DNA of 64,000 nt from Qipengyuania vulgaris (GCA_000756795.1 CCSI01000001.1:496001-560000), one strand, 5' to 3'. Positions 18,265 to 27,490 are shown, counted from the first letter of the stretch. The notes: generated by a model not told the origin, from the letters alone. Translations and numbers: made by a program.

Positions 18265-19014
18265 CTAGACCACCGGACGAAGCAACATCCAAAACCCCAT
18301 GCCAATCATCGCAAGGTTCTCGGTCAGCGAGACAAAGCCCAGCGGCACGTTCGCACTGCCGCCGACGCAGGCGCATTTGATTGAGCGTTTCTGTATATAG
18401 ACCGCGTAGAACACACTCACTGCTCCTACCGTGCCAATGAACAGCGCGATGGGGATCGAGAGCCATGGCAGCACGCGGCCCGCCATCAACACCGCCGCCG
18501 TCGCTTCGAGGAAGGGATAGGCATAGGCGTAGGGTACCCATTTCTTGCCCAGCAGGTCATAGCCCACGAACATGGTCGAGAATTGCTCGACATCCTGCAG
18601 TTTGAGCATTGCCAGCATCGCCATCGAAAAAGCGACGAACCATTCTCCGGTGCGGATGGTGAAGGGGGCCTGGTAGACGAACAGGCTCAGCGCCACCGCC
18701 ATTGCCGCGGCGACTGCGAATACCGCAATGACCGGCCTGTAGCTGGTTTCGCTCTCCGTCTCCTTGTCATAGCCAAAGTGCTTGCGAAGGTCGGTGTAGC
18801 CGCCGATGCGCTCGCCATCGATGAAGCTTTGCGGGGTAGTCTTTACCCCGTGCTCTGCCTTGAATGCGTCGGTTGCCTCGCGCGTGGTGAGCGGATAGTC
18901 CTCAACCGTGTAGCCCTCGCGCTCGAGCACCCATTTGGACTTGATGCCATAAGGGCAGACGTGGTTCTCCATCGCCATGCGGTAGAGGCGGGCGGTTTTC
19001 TGCGGTTTGCTCAT
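18265..19014 (-). CDS. Glutaredoxin-like domain fused to a MauE/DoxX-like membrane domain
   Basis: About 249 residues. The N-terminal 75 residues form a glutaredoxin-like fold with active site CPYG (Cys about 20, single Cys) and the cis-Pro TTPQSFIDGERIGG. The remainder has four membrane helices and a CACVGG motif, as in MauE-type proteins that bring reducing power to or across the membrane. ATG at 19014 was chosen over an in-frame TTG at 19023; neither has a strong ribosome site. The fusion suggests a membrane thiol-transfer protein. The partner is unknown. Confidence 0.85.
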   Translation of the reverse strand: MSKPQKTARLYRMAMENHVCPYGIKSKWVLEREGYTVEDYPLTTREATDAFKAEHGVKTTPQSFIDGERIGGYTDLRKHFGYDKETESETSYRPVIAVFAVAAAMAVALSLFVYQAPFTIRTGEWFVAFSMAMLAMLKLQDVEQFSTMFVGYDLLGKKWVPYAYAYPFLEATAAVLMAGRVLPWLSIPIALFIGTVGAVSVFYAVYIQKRSIKCACVGGSANVPLGFVSLTENLAMIGMGFWMLLRPVV

Positions 19015-19025
19015 AGTCTGCAATG

Positions 19026-19829
19026 TCAGGCGCGAAAATGCGGTTTCAACCCTTCCGGGCCGAATTCGGGGATGATGCGATAGCGCGCGGTAAACAGGCT
19101 GAAGATACCGAACATGATAAGGCCGATGGCGACCAGTGTGTAAATATAGCCCGTGTCTCGCAGCGAGAGGATGGCTTCTCCCAAACCTACAACACGTTCC
19201 TCTTTCTCAGCCCATGCCCCGCGCACCATCGACCAGCCGATGAGCAGGAAGACTACCGCGCGGGCAAAGTGGCCGGCGCGACCGATGGGCTTGGCGATGG
19301 ATGGCGCGTGGGCGCTGATGCGATGCATGAAGTGCGCGGTAACCCCGGTTTTCGCTTGCATGAATGCACCCACGATAAAGCCGAGGCCGACCACGATGAT
19401 GACTATCCACCCGATCTCCATCTGGAGGATCGATCCGGCCATCTCCTGCCCGCCGCTGTCGCCCTCGCTGCTGCGTTTCTCACCGGTCGCGAACTGGAAG
19501 CACGCATAGGCGAGAAAGAGGTGTGCTACTGCACTGGCCGCATCACCGATACGTTTCATGATGCCGGTAGCATCGGTGCCGCGGTGCTGCAGGTCGCTGA
19601 TGGCGCACAACAGCCGGAAAGCGACATAGGCGAGGAGTCCTATGGTCATCACCCACAGGATGGGCGTGCCGAAGGGAACTTCCTGGATGTAGTCGTAAAC
19701 CGCGCTACCGCCTCCCCCGGCATCGCCTCTGGTGCTCAGCGCGATGTAGCCGAGCAAGAGGTAGGTGATGCCGCGCGCGGCGAAGCCCGTACGCACCAGC
19801 CAGCTGAACTTTTCGGACTTGTCCACCAT
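19026..19829 (-). CDS. DUF1206 six-helix membrane protein, copy 1
   Basis: A 267-residue protein with three repeats of a two-helix unit (six membrane segments), typical of DUF1206. It opens with MVDKSEKFSWLVR, nearly identical to the start of the adjacent gene, and ends with ARYRIIPEF...FRA, again shared. The pair is therefore a tandem duplication on the minus strand. The function of the family is not known. It lies 27 bp after copy 2 and about 12 bp before the glutaredoxin-MauE gene, so all may form one transcript. Confidence 0.9.
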   Translation of the reverse strand: MVDKSEKFSWLVRTGFAARGITYLLLGYIALSTRGDAGGGGSAVYDYIQEVPFGTPILWVMTIGLLAYVAFRLLCAISDLQHRGTDATGIMKRIGDAASAVAHLFLAYACFQFATGEKRSSEGDSGGQEMAGSILQMEIGWIVIIVVGLGFIVGAFMQAKTGVTAHFMHRISAHAPSIAKPIGRAGHFARAVVFLLIGWSMVRGAWAEKEERVVGLGEAILSLRDTGYIYTLVAIGLIMFGIFSLFTARYRIIPEFGPEGLKPHFRA

Positions 19830-19856
19830 GGCCGGCGCGCTTGGGTCAGAAGGCGG

Positions 19857-20675
19857 TCAGGCGCGAAATTTCGGCACGCCTGCGTCGCTGTCCAGTTCCG
19901 GGATGATGCGATAGCGCGCCAAGACCAGGCTGAAGAGGCCGAACAGCATCAGGCCGATAGCGGTGAGGGTGAATATGAAGCCTTCGCCAGCAAGGCTCGC
20001 AACGGCATCGCCCAGCGTTTTGATCTGCTCGGCGCCGCTCGACATGAAACCGGCCTTGAATAGCGACCAGCCAATTACCGTGTAGACCACGCCGCGCGCG
20101 ACATAGCCTGCACCGCCCAGCCAACGGGTTGCCGACGGTGCCTGCCCGCTGATGCGGTTCATGAACTCGCCGGTGATACCCTTCTTTACCTGGAAGATGG
20201 CGGCGATGAAGAACGCGAGGCCAAGGATACCGAGTAGTGCTCCGCCGAATTCCATCGAGAGCACGCCCGAGGCTGCTTCCTGGGCACCGCCTCCGCCGCC
20301 CGAGCCGCTCGAGGTTCCTGAACTGTCGCGGCCAGCAAACTGGTATGCCGAGTAGGCTAGTGCGATATGGGCGATGCCGCTACCGGCATGGCCAATCCGC
20401 TTGGCCCAGCCCTTGCCGTCGCTGCCCTGGTTCTCGATGTCGAAGAGCGGCGAGCAGAAGCGGAAGAGGGCATAGGCAACAAGACCTACGACCATAATCC
20501 AGAGAATGACGTTCCCGCCGGGAAAGTCATTGATGGCGCGGAAGATGCCGTTGGTGCCCTCGGCAATCTTGCTGGCGCTGGTGAGCGCCACGAGGCCGAG
20601 CACGAAATACAGGATTGCACGGCTAAAATAGCCGACACGCACGAGCCAGCTGAACTTTTCGGATTTATCTACCAC
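19857..20675 (-). CDS. DUF1206 six-helix membrane protein, copy 2
   Basis: A 272-residue paralogue of the downstream gene. The start is inferred as GTG at 20675 because it aligns exactly with the VDKSEKFSWLVR opening of copy 1 and has GGGGAG upstream; the frame stays open further but shows no similarity there. Six hydrophobic segments are seen. A Gly/Ser-rich loop (about 115-130, SSGTSSGSGGGGG) separates the second and third pairs. The function is unknown. It begins 63 bases below the stop of the convergent-side phosphodiesterase, so it probably starts the transcript or is read through from it. Confidence 0.88.
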   Translation of the reverse strand: MVDKSEKFSWLVRVGYFSRAILYFVLGLVALTSASKIAEGTNGIFRAINDFPGGNVILWIMVVGLVAYALFRFCSPLFDIENQGSDGKGWAKRIGHAGSGIAHIALAYSAYQFAGRDSSGTSSGSGGGGGAQEAASGVLSMEFGGALLGILGLAFFIAAIFQVKKGITGEFMNRISGQAPSATRWLGGAGYVARGVVYTVIGWSLFKAGFMSSGAEQIKTLGDAVASLAGEGFIFTLTAIGLMLFGLFSLVLARYRIIPELDSDAGVPKFRA

Positions 20676-20737
20676 CAGGAAACTCCCCTTGTCTGGGAAG
20701 CTAACGGCAGGAGAGGGTGAAGCGTTCCGCTTGCCGT

Positions 20738-22000
20738 TCAATCGCTTGCGGAAAGTGCGTCCCGAACGGCGTGGTCGAGCGTGCCGCGGGTAGCACCGGG
20801 GAGGCCGATGAGGTGTCGCAGGAGCGGCGCTACAGCGGTGTTCTGGAACAGGGACGTTGTGGTTCCGGTTCGAAATGCCGGGCCGTTGGCGATGAAAATG
20901 GCTTGCATCTCCGGGGAGAACGGGTCGTAGCCATGATTGCCGCCGGTCCACGATCCCGACGAGCGCGAGCGGCTGATGGTCCAGCCGGTTTCAGGCAGGC
21001 AGAAATAGGGCGGGATGCGGTTATGCGTGCCGTATTCGTAGCGCGCAGGAATGTCTTGCTTGGCCCAGCAGGTCATGTGATCGTGCTCGGCAAGGATGGC
21101 TTCGCGGAACTCGCGGCTCTTGCCCTCGGCAGGCTCGAAAGTGGCATAGGCACCCGCCTCGATCAGGCGGTAGAGCGAGCTGTCGACCACTTCGTCGAGT
21201 GCGATGACACGCTCCGAACTCGTGGCTGCCATGCCGTGGTCGGACACGATGACGAGATTGGCCGGCTGGCCAAAACCTTCAAGGCCTTCGACTAGCATCG
21301 AGATATGTGCATCGACATCGCGCAGGGCCTCGTTGACTTCCTCGCTGTCGGGTCCGCCGTCGTGGCCCGCACTGTCGACTGTGTCGAAATAGAGCGTCAG
21401 GAACTCGGGACGGATGTCGGCGGGACGACGCAGCCAGTCGAGAACCGAATTCACCCGCTGGGTGTTCGAGACCTGCATCGAGAACTGCTGCCAGTCGCTC
21501 GGCAGCGTGCCGTCGGTGACCGGGCCATAGCGAACAGCGGTGCCGCCCCAGGGGACGGCCGAGCCGGGCCAGAACATCGCAGCGCTGCGAATGCCAGCCT
21601 CTTCTGCCTCGACCCAGACGGGCTTGGCCTGGTTCCACCAATAAGGGTCAACCGTCGCCATGGTGAAGGGCTCCTCGGGCTTGCCCTGGTCTTCCATGCG
21701 GTTGGCGGTGATGCCATGCTTGTCCGGCACGAGGCCCGTCACCAGCGTCCAGTGATTGGGGAAAGTCTTGGTCGGGAAGGACGAGCGCATTGCCGCGCGC
21801 ACGCCGCCGTCGGCCAGCGCGCTCAACGTCGGCGTGATGCCGCGGTCGAGATAGTCCGGATGAAAACCGTCGATGGAAACGAGAATGGTCACCGGCTCGC
21901 GCTGTTCAGCCTGAACTGCTGAGACGCTTTCGACCTCAGGCGCGCAGCCCGCCAGCGTAGTGGCCGTGGCAAGGGCGAGGGCGGTGACCAGTCTCTTCAT
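20738..22000 (-). CDS. Nucleotide pyrophosphatase/phosphodiesterase-like lipoprotein (alkaline phosphatase superfamily)
   Basis: A 420-residue protein. The signal peptide ends in lipobox LAGC (Cys about 19). The catalytic core has the metal-binding SIDGFHPDYLD, the nucleophile Thr about 79 in PTKTFPNHWTLVTG, TVDSAGHDGGPDS and VSDHGMA, which together supply the Asp/His ligands of the two zinc ions in the NPP family. It would cleave phosphodiester or pyrophosphate bonds in nucleotides or phospholipid head groups in the periplasm. No kinase or transporter of a matching pathway lies beside it, so the substrate is open. Confidence 0.92.
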   Translation of the reverse strand: MKRLVTALALATATTLAGCAPEVESVSAVQAEQREPVTILVSIDGFHPDYLDRGITPTLSALADGGVRAAMRSSFPTKTFPNHWTLVTGLVPDKHGITANRMEDQGKPEEPFTMATVDPYWWNQAKPVWVEAEEAGIRSAAMFWPGSAVPWGGTAVRYGPVTDGTLPSDWQQFSMQVSNTQRVNSVLDWLRRPADIRPEFLTLYFDTVDSAGHDGGPDSEEVNEALRDVDAHISMLVEGLEGFGQPANLVIVSDHGMAATSSERVIALDEVVDSSLYRLIEAGAYATFEPAEGKSREFREAILAEHDHMTCWAKQDIPARYEYGTHNRIPPYFCLPETGWTISRSRSSGSWTGGNHGYDPFSPEMQAIFIANGPAFRTGTTTSLFQNTAVAPLLRHLIGLPGATRGTLDHAVRDALSASD

Positions 22001-22014
22001 CGACGCGTTTTTCC

Positions 22015-23115
22015 TCAGACGTTGAACTTGAACAGCATCACGTCGCCGTCCTTCACGAGGTATTCCTTGCCTTCCTGGCGCAGCTTGCCTGCATCGCGCG
22101 CGCCGCTTTCGCCGCCAAGAGCAACGTAGTCGTCATAGGCAATCGTTTCGGCACGGATAAAGCCGCGTTCGAAATCGGTGTGGATTTCGCCCGCCGCCTG
22201 CGGAGCCTTGGCGCCTTCGGGGAAGGTCCATGCGCGCGATTCCTTGGGGCCGGCGGTGAAAAAGGTGTTGAGGCCAAGGAGGCGATAACCGGCCTTGATG
22301 ACCCGGCTGAGACCGCTTTCCTCAAGACCCAGTTCGGCGAGGTATTCAGCGCGGTCTTCGGCATCCATTGCGACCAATTCGCTTTCGATGGCGGCGGAGA
22401 CGACCACGGCTTGCGCGCCCTCTGCTTTGGCCTTTTCGAACACGATGTCGGACAGCGCATTGCCCTTGGCTGCGTCCTCCTCGCCAACGTTGCAGACATA
22501 GAGCACGGGCTTGGCGGTCAGCAGCTGTGCCTGGCGCAGCACGCGCGCTTCTTCCTCGTCATTGGGTTCGGTGAGGCGGGCGGGCTTGCCGTCGCGCAGC
22601 AGGCCGAGAGCCTGTCCCAGCACGCTGGCCACGATTTTCGATTCCTTGTCGCCTGCGGTGGCGCGCTTTTCGGCTGCCGGCACGCGCTTTTCGAGGCTTT
22701 CGAGGTCGGACAGCATCAGCTCGGTCTCGACCACTTCGGCATCGGCAATCGGGTCGACCTTGTTCGACACGTGCTGGATGTCGTCATCCTCGAAGCAGCG
22801 AAGGACGTGGACGATGGCGTCCACCTCGCGGATATTGCCGAGGAACTGGTTGCCCAGGCCTTCGCCCTGGCTCGCGCCCTTCACGAGGCCGGCGATGTCG
22901 ACGAAGGCGAGCTGCGTCGGGATAATTTTGGCCGAGCCTGCGATGGCAGCAATCTTGTCGAGCCGCTCATCGGGCACGGAAACCTGGCCGACATTCGGCT
23001 CGATCGTGCAGAACGGATAGTTCGCAGCCTGTGCGGCCTGCGTCTCGGTCAATGCATTGAAAAGGGTGGACTTGCCCACGTTGGGCAGGCCGACGATCCC
23101 GCAACGGAAACCCAT
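22015..23115 (-). CDS. ychF: Redox-responsive ATPase YchF (Obg-related)
   Basis: A 366-residue protein. The P loop GLPNVGKSTLFNAL, FVDIAGLVKGAS and the NVGEED in place of the NKxD motif show the Obg/YchF family with ATP preference. The TGS domain fills the last 85 residues (FFTAGPKESRAWTF...DVMLFKFNV). The start ATG at 23115 has GGAG six bases before. YchF binds ribosomes and affects translation and oxidative stress responses. It lies 14 bp before the phosphodiesterase gene, perhaps co-transcribed, and is divergent from the metalloprotease. Confidence 0.97.
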   Translation of the reverse strand: MGFRCGIVGLPNVGKSTLFNALTETQAAQAANYPFCTIEPNVGQVSVPDERLDKIAAIAGSAKIIPTQLAFVDIAGLVKGASQGEGLGNQFLGNIREVDAIVHVLRCFEDDDIQHVSNKVDPIADAEVVETELMLSDLESLEKRVPAAEKRATAGDKESKIVASVLGQALGLLRDGKPARLTEPNDEEEARVLRQAQLLTAKPVLYVCNVGEEDAAKGNALSDIVFEKAKAEGAQAVVVSAAIESELVAMDAEDRAEYLAELGLEESGLSRVIKAGYRLLGLNTFFTAGPKESRAWTFPEGAKAPQAAGEIHTDFERGFIRAETIAYDDYVALGGESGARDAGKLRQEGKEYLVKDGDVMLFKFNV

Positions 23116-23256
23116 CGATAACTCCGGAAAATAAGTGTTGGCCGCGCCCTTAGCGGGTCAGGACCGCGAGGGGAAGCGCGCTCTAGAGATGGGGCGGCTC
23201 GACAATACAGGAGGCAGTGATAGCATACGCCCAAAGATAGAGGGGGAGGATACCGG

Positions 23257-25614
23257 ATGCGCACAGTCGGATATGCCGTCACGCTGGCTTTTGCCACATC
23301 GCTTGCGGCTACGACCGCTGTAGCGCAGGACCAATTGCTCGAAGTCGAGGCGGCGACGGAAGCTGGCGCGATCACCATAACTCTTCCCAAGCCTGACGCG
23401 CGGGGTGTGGCGGCGCGGTATCTTTATGTCGCGCAGATCGAAACGGGGGTGGGTTCGGCTGCTACCAGTGTCGATCGCGGTGCGCCGCTCACTACCGGCA
23501 TCCTGCGGTTCAGGCGCATGGGCGAGAAGGTGGTGGCCGAGCTGGAGAACACCCGGTTCAGCGCGCCTGCCGGAAGCGCCTTGCAGCAAGCATCGGTCTC
23601 GAACAGCTTCCCGACTGCCACCTTGTGGGTCGGTGATATTTTGGAAACAGCGCAGGACGGCAGTTTCAAAGTCGATATCGGCCCCTTCCTGGCGATGGAT
23701 CACTTCGGTTTCGCCAGTCAGTTGGGTGAAGGCTATGCACTCAGCAAGGAAGGTTCGCTCGCCGATCCTTCGCGAGTGAAGGTGTTTCCGGAGAATGCAG
23801 AATTCTCCGCCATGCTGACCTTCAAGGCGAAAGAGACGGATACCAGCCTGCGTAACGTCTCGCCAGACGGCAGTACAATCGCGCTGTGGGTGCGCCATTC
23901 GCTGGTCGAATTGCCGGAAGAGCCGATGCCCGTGCGAACCGACCCGTATGGATTCGCGTTCAGCACATACATTTATGACTTCTCCGCCCCGCTCGGGGAA
24001 TCGATGCTGACCAAGCTGGCGCAGCGGCATCGTCTGGAGAAGACCGACCCCGATGCTGCACGTTCGCCGGTGAAGGAGCCTATCGTATTCTACGTCGACG
24101 GCGCTGCACCCGAACCGGTGCGTCAGGCCCTGATCGATGGCGTTGGTTGGTGGGCAGAGGCTTTCGACAAGGCGGGCTTTGTCGATGCTTTTCGCGTCGA
24201 AGTGCTGCCGGAGAGCATCGACCCGCTCGACTTGCGTTACAACGTCGTCAACTGGGTCAACCGGGCGACGCGGGGCTGGTCCTATGGCCCTAGTATTGTC
24301 GATCCTCGCACGGGCGAAATCCTGAAAGGCAGCGTAATGCTGGGTTCGCTCCGTGTGCGGCAGGACATCATGATTTTCCAGGCGCTGATGGGCGCGGGGC
24401 TGACTAACACTGGCGATCCCAATGATCCGGTCCCGATGGCGCTTGCCCGCATCCGCCAGCTCGGCGCGCATGAGGTCGGACATACGCTGGGTCTGGCGCA
24501 TAATTTCGCAGGAAGTTCGCAGGATCGCTATTCGGTCATGGACTATCCCGCGCCGCGCGTGGAGCTGCTCGATGGCAAGCCGAGCATTGCCGATGCCTAC
24601 GGTGTGGGTGTGGGAGAGTGGGACAAGTTCGCCATTCGCTATCTCTATGCAGCGCGCACGGACGAGGAAGCGCGTTCCATGGTACAGGAAGCCCGCGAAC
24701 GCGGATTGCGCTTCGTGAGCGATGCCGATGCACGCGGCACCTCTGCTGCGAACCCGCACGGCTCGCTCTGGGACGATGCGGCCGATCCGGTCGCGGAGCT
24801 TGACCGCGTGCTGGATGTGCGCCGCGCCGCGCTTGCGCGCTTCGATGTTGATTCCATTCCCGAAGGGCAGGACTTGCCAAGTTTGAGGCGCGCCTTCGTG
24901 CCGATCTGGCTCCTTCATCGCTACCAGGTCGAAGCAGCCGCCAAGGCGCTGGGCGGAATGGTGACACCGCACGGACTTGCGGGTGACACCGCAAAGATAG
25001 AGGCCGTACCGGCCCGCAGGCAGCAGGAAGCGCTCGATGTCCTTCTCAGGGCCTTGAGCCCGCGCGAATTGACTGTGCCCGACAGGCTCCAGCCCTTGCT
25101 ATCCTACGGTCCCGCGACCGATTATGATTATTCGACCACCATCGAGATCATGCCGACTGCCGGAGGGCCGGTATTCGATAGCCTGCGCGCGACGGAAATC
25201 GGCGCCGTGCATGTGCTGGGCAGCCTGCTCGATCCGCAACGCCTCAACCGGCTCGAGATGCAGAATGCTGCTTCGCCCGATGTGCCCTCGGCGCATGAGG
25301 TGTTGGGCCGGGCAATCTTTCATGCCGACAATCTGGGCGGCGAGGGCGCAGTTGGCCGGCGTATCGCGACAACCATCGCCCTGGATCTAGCGCGGACCTT
25401 GCGGGAGGGGGCGCTCTCCCGCTCGATTGCCATGCAAGGCGAGGGGCAGCTGGCGCGCTGGGCGCGGGATTTGGCCCGTACGCGGGGCAGCGGTGTCGAG
25501 GCCGACTGGAGGCGCGGGTTGGGGGCATTGCTATCCGACCGTGAACGCCTGGCCGAGGCGCTCAAGGATGCCGCGCTTCTACCAACCGTCCCGCCGGGTA
25601 GTCCGATAGGATAG
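23257..25614 (+). CDS. Zinc-dependent metalloprotease with N-terminal DUF5117-like domain
   Basis: A 785-residue exported protein with a signal peptide cleaved near TTAVAQ. The extended zincin motif HEVGHTLGLAH lies at residues 405-415 (H405, E406, H409, H415), followed by FAGSSQDRYSVMDYPAP with the Met-turn. The N-terminal 250 residues form a DUF5117-type beta-rich region, and a long helical C-terminal domain follows the catalytic part. It is likely a periplasmic or secreted peptidase. Start ATG 23257 follows AGGGGGAGG. It ends three bases before the convergent SDR gene. Substrates are unknown. Confidence 0.92.
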   Translation: MRTVGYAVTLAFATSLAATTAVAQDQLLEVEAATEAGAITITLPKPDARGVAARYLYVAQIETGVGSAATSVDRGAPLTTGILRFRRMGEKVVAELENTRFSAPAGSALQQASVSNSFPTATLWVGDILETAQDGSFKVDIGPFLAMDHFGFASQLGEGYALSKEGSLADPSRVKVFPENAEFSAMLTFKAKETDTSLRNVSPDGSTIALWVRHSLVELPEEPMPVRTDPYGFAFSTYIYDFSAPLGESMLTKLAQRHRLEKTDPDAARSPVKEPIVFYVDGAAPEPVRQALIDGVGWWAEAFDKAGFVDAFRVEVLPESIDPLDLRYNVVNWVNRATRGWSYGPSIVDPRTGEILKGSVMLGSLRVRQDIMIFQALMGAGLTNTGDPNDPVPMALARIRQLGAHEVGHTLGLAHNFAGSSQDRYSVMDYPAPRVELLDGKPSIADAYGVGVGEWDKFAIRYLYAARTDEEARSMVQEARERGLRFVSDADARGTSAANPHGSLWDDAADPVAELDRVLDVRRAALARFDVDSIPEGQDLPSLRRAFVPIWLLHRYQVEAAAKALGGMVTPHGLAGDTAKIEAVPARRQQEALDVLLRALSPRELTVPDRLQPLLSYGPATDYDYSTTIEIMPTAGGPVFDSLRATEIGAVHVLGSLLDPQRLNRLEMQNAASPDVPSAHEVLGRAIFHADNLGGEGAVGRRIATTIALDLARTLREGALSRSIAMQGEGQLARWARDLARTRGSGVEADWRRGLGALLSDRERLAEALKDAALLPTVPPGSPIG

Positions 25615-25617
25615 CCG

Positions 25618-26616
25618 TCAAACCTTGTGGACGGCCTTGATCATCGGGCCGTAGGGGCTTTCCCCGAGCCACCCGACCTGGACCTTGGCGCTAACCTCGT
25701 TGATGGGGATTTGCGGCTTGGGACCGGGGTGGACCGGCTTGCGCAAGGGTCGTGTCCCGGGAGGCATGGCAATAATCTGTGCAATTGCGTTGGGCACGTC
25801 CATCGGGTCGGTAGACCCGCCGCCGCTCCCACGCTGGCGTAGCTGCTCGATCATCATCGGATAGCCGTCCAGATGTCTTTCGTCGGCGCGCTCCAGCAGG
25901 CCAAGCGTCAGGCGATTGGCGTTCTCCCAGATAGCGGTCGGATAGCCGCCCGGCTCGATAATCGTCACTTCGATGTTATGCGGCACGAGTTCGTAAGCCA
26001 TCTGCTCGCTCATCGCCTCGAGCGCGAACTTGGTCGGCGAATACTGGCCGAATCCCGGGACCATGACGCGGCCAAGCTGAGAGGTGACATTAAAAATCTG
26101 CCCCGATTTGCGCGCGCGCATACCGGGTAGAACGGCGCGTGCCATGCGATGCGGGCCATAGACATTGGTGTCGAACAAGAGGTGGGTTGCTTGCATGTCC
26201 TGAATCTCGATTGGGCCAGCGGTCGAGATGCCCGCGTTGTTCACCAGAACATCAAGGCCGCCGCCATTGATACGCTCGGCCTCTGCAACCCCGGCGGCGA
26301 CCTGCGCATCGTCCGCGACGTCAATTTCGATGACGTGAAGGTCGAGGTTTTCCTCCTTGGCCAGTTCGCGAAGCTCGTCCGCCTCAGGGCGCGGGAGATT
26401 GCGCATGGTCGCGAAAACCTTCGCGCCTTTTCGGGCGTAGCTTTCCGCCATCAGCTTGCCGAACCCGGAAGAACAACCGGTGATGAGGATGGCCTTGCCC
26501 GAAAGATCGGGCGCCGGAGTCTCGACCTTGTCATCTTGCGCGATGGCGGCCGTGGCGGCGATGGCTCCGGTGGCGGCAGCACCTGCCAGGAGGGTGCGGC
26601 GGTCAATCTGCGGCAT
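25618..26616 (-). CDS. SDR family oxidoreductase with Tat-type signal peptide
   Basis: A 332-residue protein. The N-terminus DRRTLLAGAAATGAIAATAA fits a twin-arginine signal, with a predicted cleavage after AIAQ. The rest is a classical short-chain dehydrogenase: TGCSSGFG cofactor motif (about 46-53), NNAGI, catalytic Ser in NVTSQ and YSPTK. Export of a folded NAD(P)-binding SDR is uncommon. A 60-residue tail after TDPMDVPNAIAQII holds a Pro-rich stretch. Start ATG 26616 has GAGGAG before it. It lies 32 bp downstream of pth on the same strand. Substrate unknown. Confidence 0.9.
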   Translation of the reverse strand: MPQIDRRTLLAGAAATGAIAATAAIAQDDKVETPAPDLSGKAILITGCSSGFGKLMAESYARKGAKVFATMRNLPRPEADELRELAKEENLDLHVIEIDVADDAQVAAGVAEAERINGGGLDVLVNNAGISTAGPIEIQDMQATHLLFDTNVYGPHRMARAVLPGMRARKSGQIFNVTSQLGRVMVPGFGQYSPTKFALEAMSEQMAYELVPHNIEVTIIEPGGYPTAIWENANRLTLGLLERADERHLDGYPMMIEQLRQRGSGGGSTDPMDVPNAIAQIIAMPPGTRPLRKPVHPGPKPQIPINEVSAKVQVGWLGESPYGPMIKAVHKV

Positions 26617-26648
26617 TTGGGGTCTCCTCTCGATCGACCCTGAACTAA

Positions 26649-27218
26649 TCAGTCCTGCATGCGAAGCGCAATGTCGTTCATAAAGCGCACGTCGTCATTC
26701 TTCGCCAGCCACTCGGCCTCCGCCCCCATCGCGCCGAGCATTCCGGCAAGCTCGTCCATCTCGCTCTTGGCGTAATTGCCGAGCACGTGGCCGGTGACGC
26801 GGTCCTTGTGGCCCGGGTGGCCAATGCCGATGCGCACACGCCGGAAATCGGGGCCGAGATGCTGGTTGATCGAACGCAGGCCATTGTGCCCTGCAAGCCC
26901 GCCGCCGCGCCGCACCTTGACTTTGAACGGCGCGAGGTCGAGCTCGTCGTGGAAGACCGTCAGCGCCTCGATATCGAGCTTGTAGAAGCGCATCGCTTCT
27001 CCGACCGCCTGGCCGCTTTTGTTCATGAAGGTGGCGGGCTTGAGAAGGATAATTTTCTCACCCCCGATGCGCCCTTCCTGCACCCAGCCGGAAAACTTCT
27101 TCTGCACCGGACCGAAGCCGTGGATTTCGGCAATGGCGTCGCACACCATGAAGCCGATGTTGTGCCGGTGCATGGCGTAAGTGGGTCCGGGATTTCCGAG
27201 GCCAGTCCAGATTTGCAT
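26649..27218 (-). CDS. pth: Peptidyl-tRNA hydrolase
   Basis: A 189-residue protein of normal length. The family signature is intact: GLGNPGPTYAMHRHNIGF with the catalytic His (about 20), NKSGQAV with the Asn, HDELDLAPFKVKVRRGGGLAGHNGLRS with the Asp and second Asn, and RVRIGIGHPG. It frees tRNA from dropped-off peptidyl-tRNA in the cytosol. In many bacteria it follows the L25/Ctc gene, as here, though the two are separated by an unusual hairpin-rich 336 bp. Confidence 0.97.
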   Translation of the reverse strand: MQIWTGLGNPGPTYAMHRHNIGFMVCDAIAEIHGFGPVQKKFSGWVQEGRIGGEKIILLKPATFMNKSGQAVGEAMRFYKLDIEALTVFHDELDLAPFKVKVRRGGGLAGHNGLRSINQHLGPDFRRVRIGIGHPGHKDRVTGHVLGNYAKSEMDELAGMLGAMGAEAEWLAKNDDVRFMNDIALRMQD

Positions 27219-27273
27219 GGGTGCGGGTTAGGGGCGTTTGGTCCGTGCCTCAAGCGCCGGGGTCTTTGTTTTT

Positions 27274-27470
27274 CGCACCGACCTCCGTCGGTGCGTCCTC
27301 GCTAGACGTGCGGCAAGCCGCACCCGCTGCGGGCGGGCAGTCGCCCTTGCGGTCCGCTGGTCGCGGACCGTTTCACCGCCAAATAGAGTTGCTCGTTCTT
27401 GGTCACGGCAGTCAAAGCGCGACTGCGCGTCGGCCGGTCAGGCCGAAGCCAAGGAGCGCGGACGCGCTCC
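27274..27470. repeat. Hairpin-rich intergenic region between rplY and pth
   Basis: About 200 bp with a series of short, mostly perfect palindromes: 9-bp stem at 27274-27295, 7-bp stem at 27308-27323, GC-rich small stems at about 27323-27345, 8-bp stem at 27350-27370 and 7-bp stem at 27453-27470, each with a 2-5 base loop. No gene is supported in 27219-27490. The stems look like clustered extragenic palindromes; a structured RNA is the other option. Confidence 0.55.
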
Positions 27471-27490
27471 GCCCGGCGTTTGAGGGCGCA

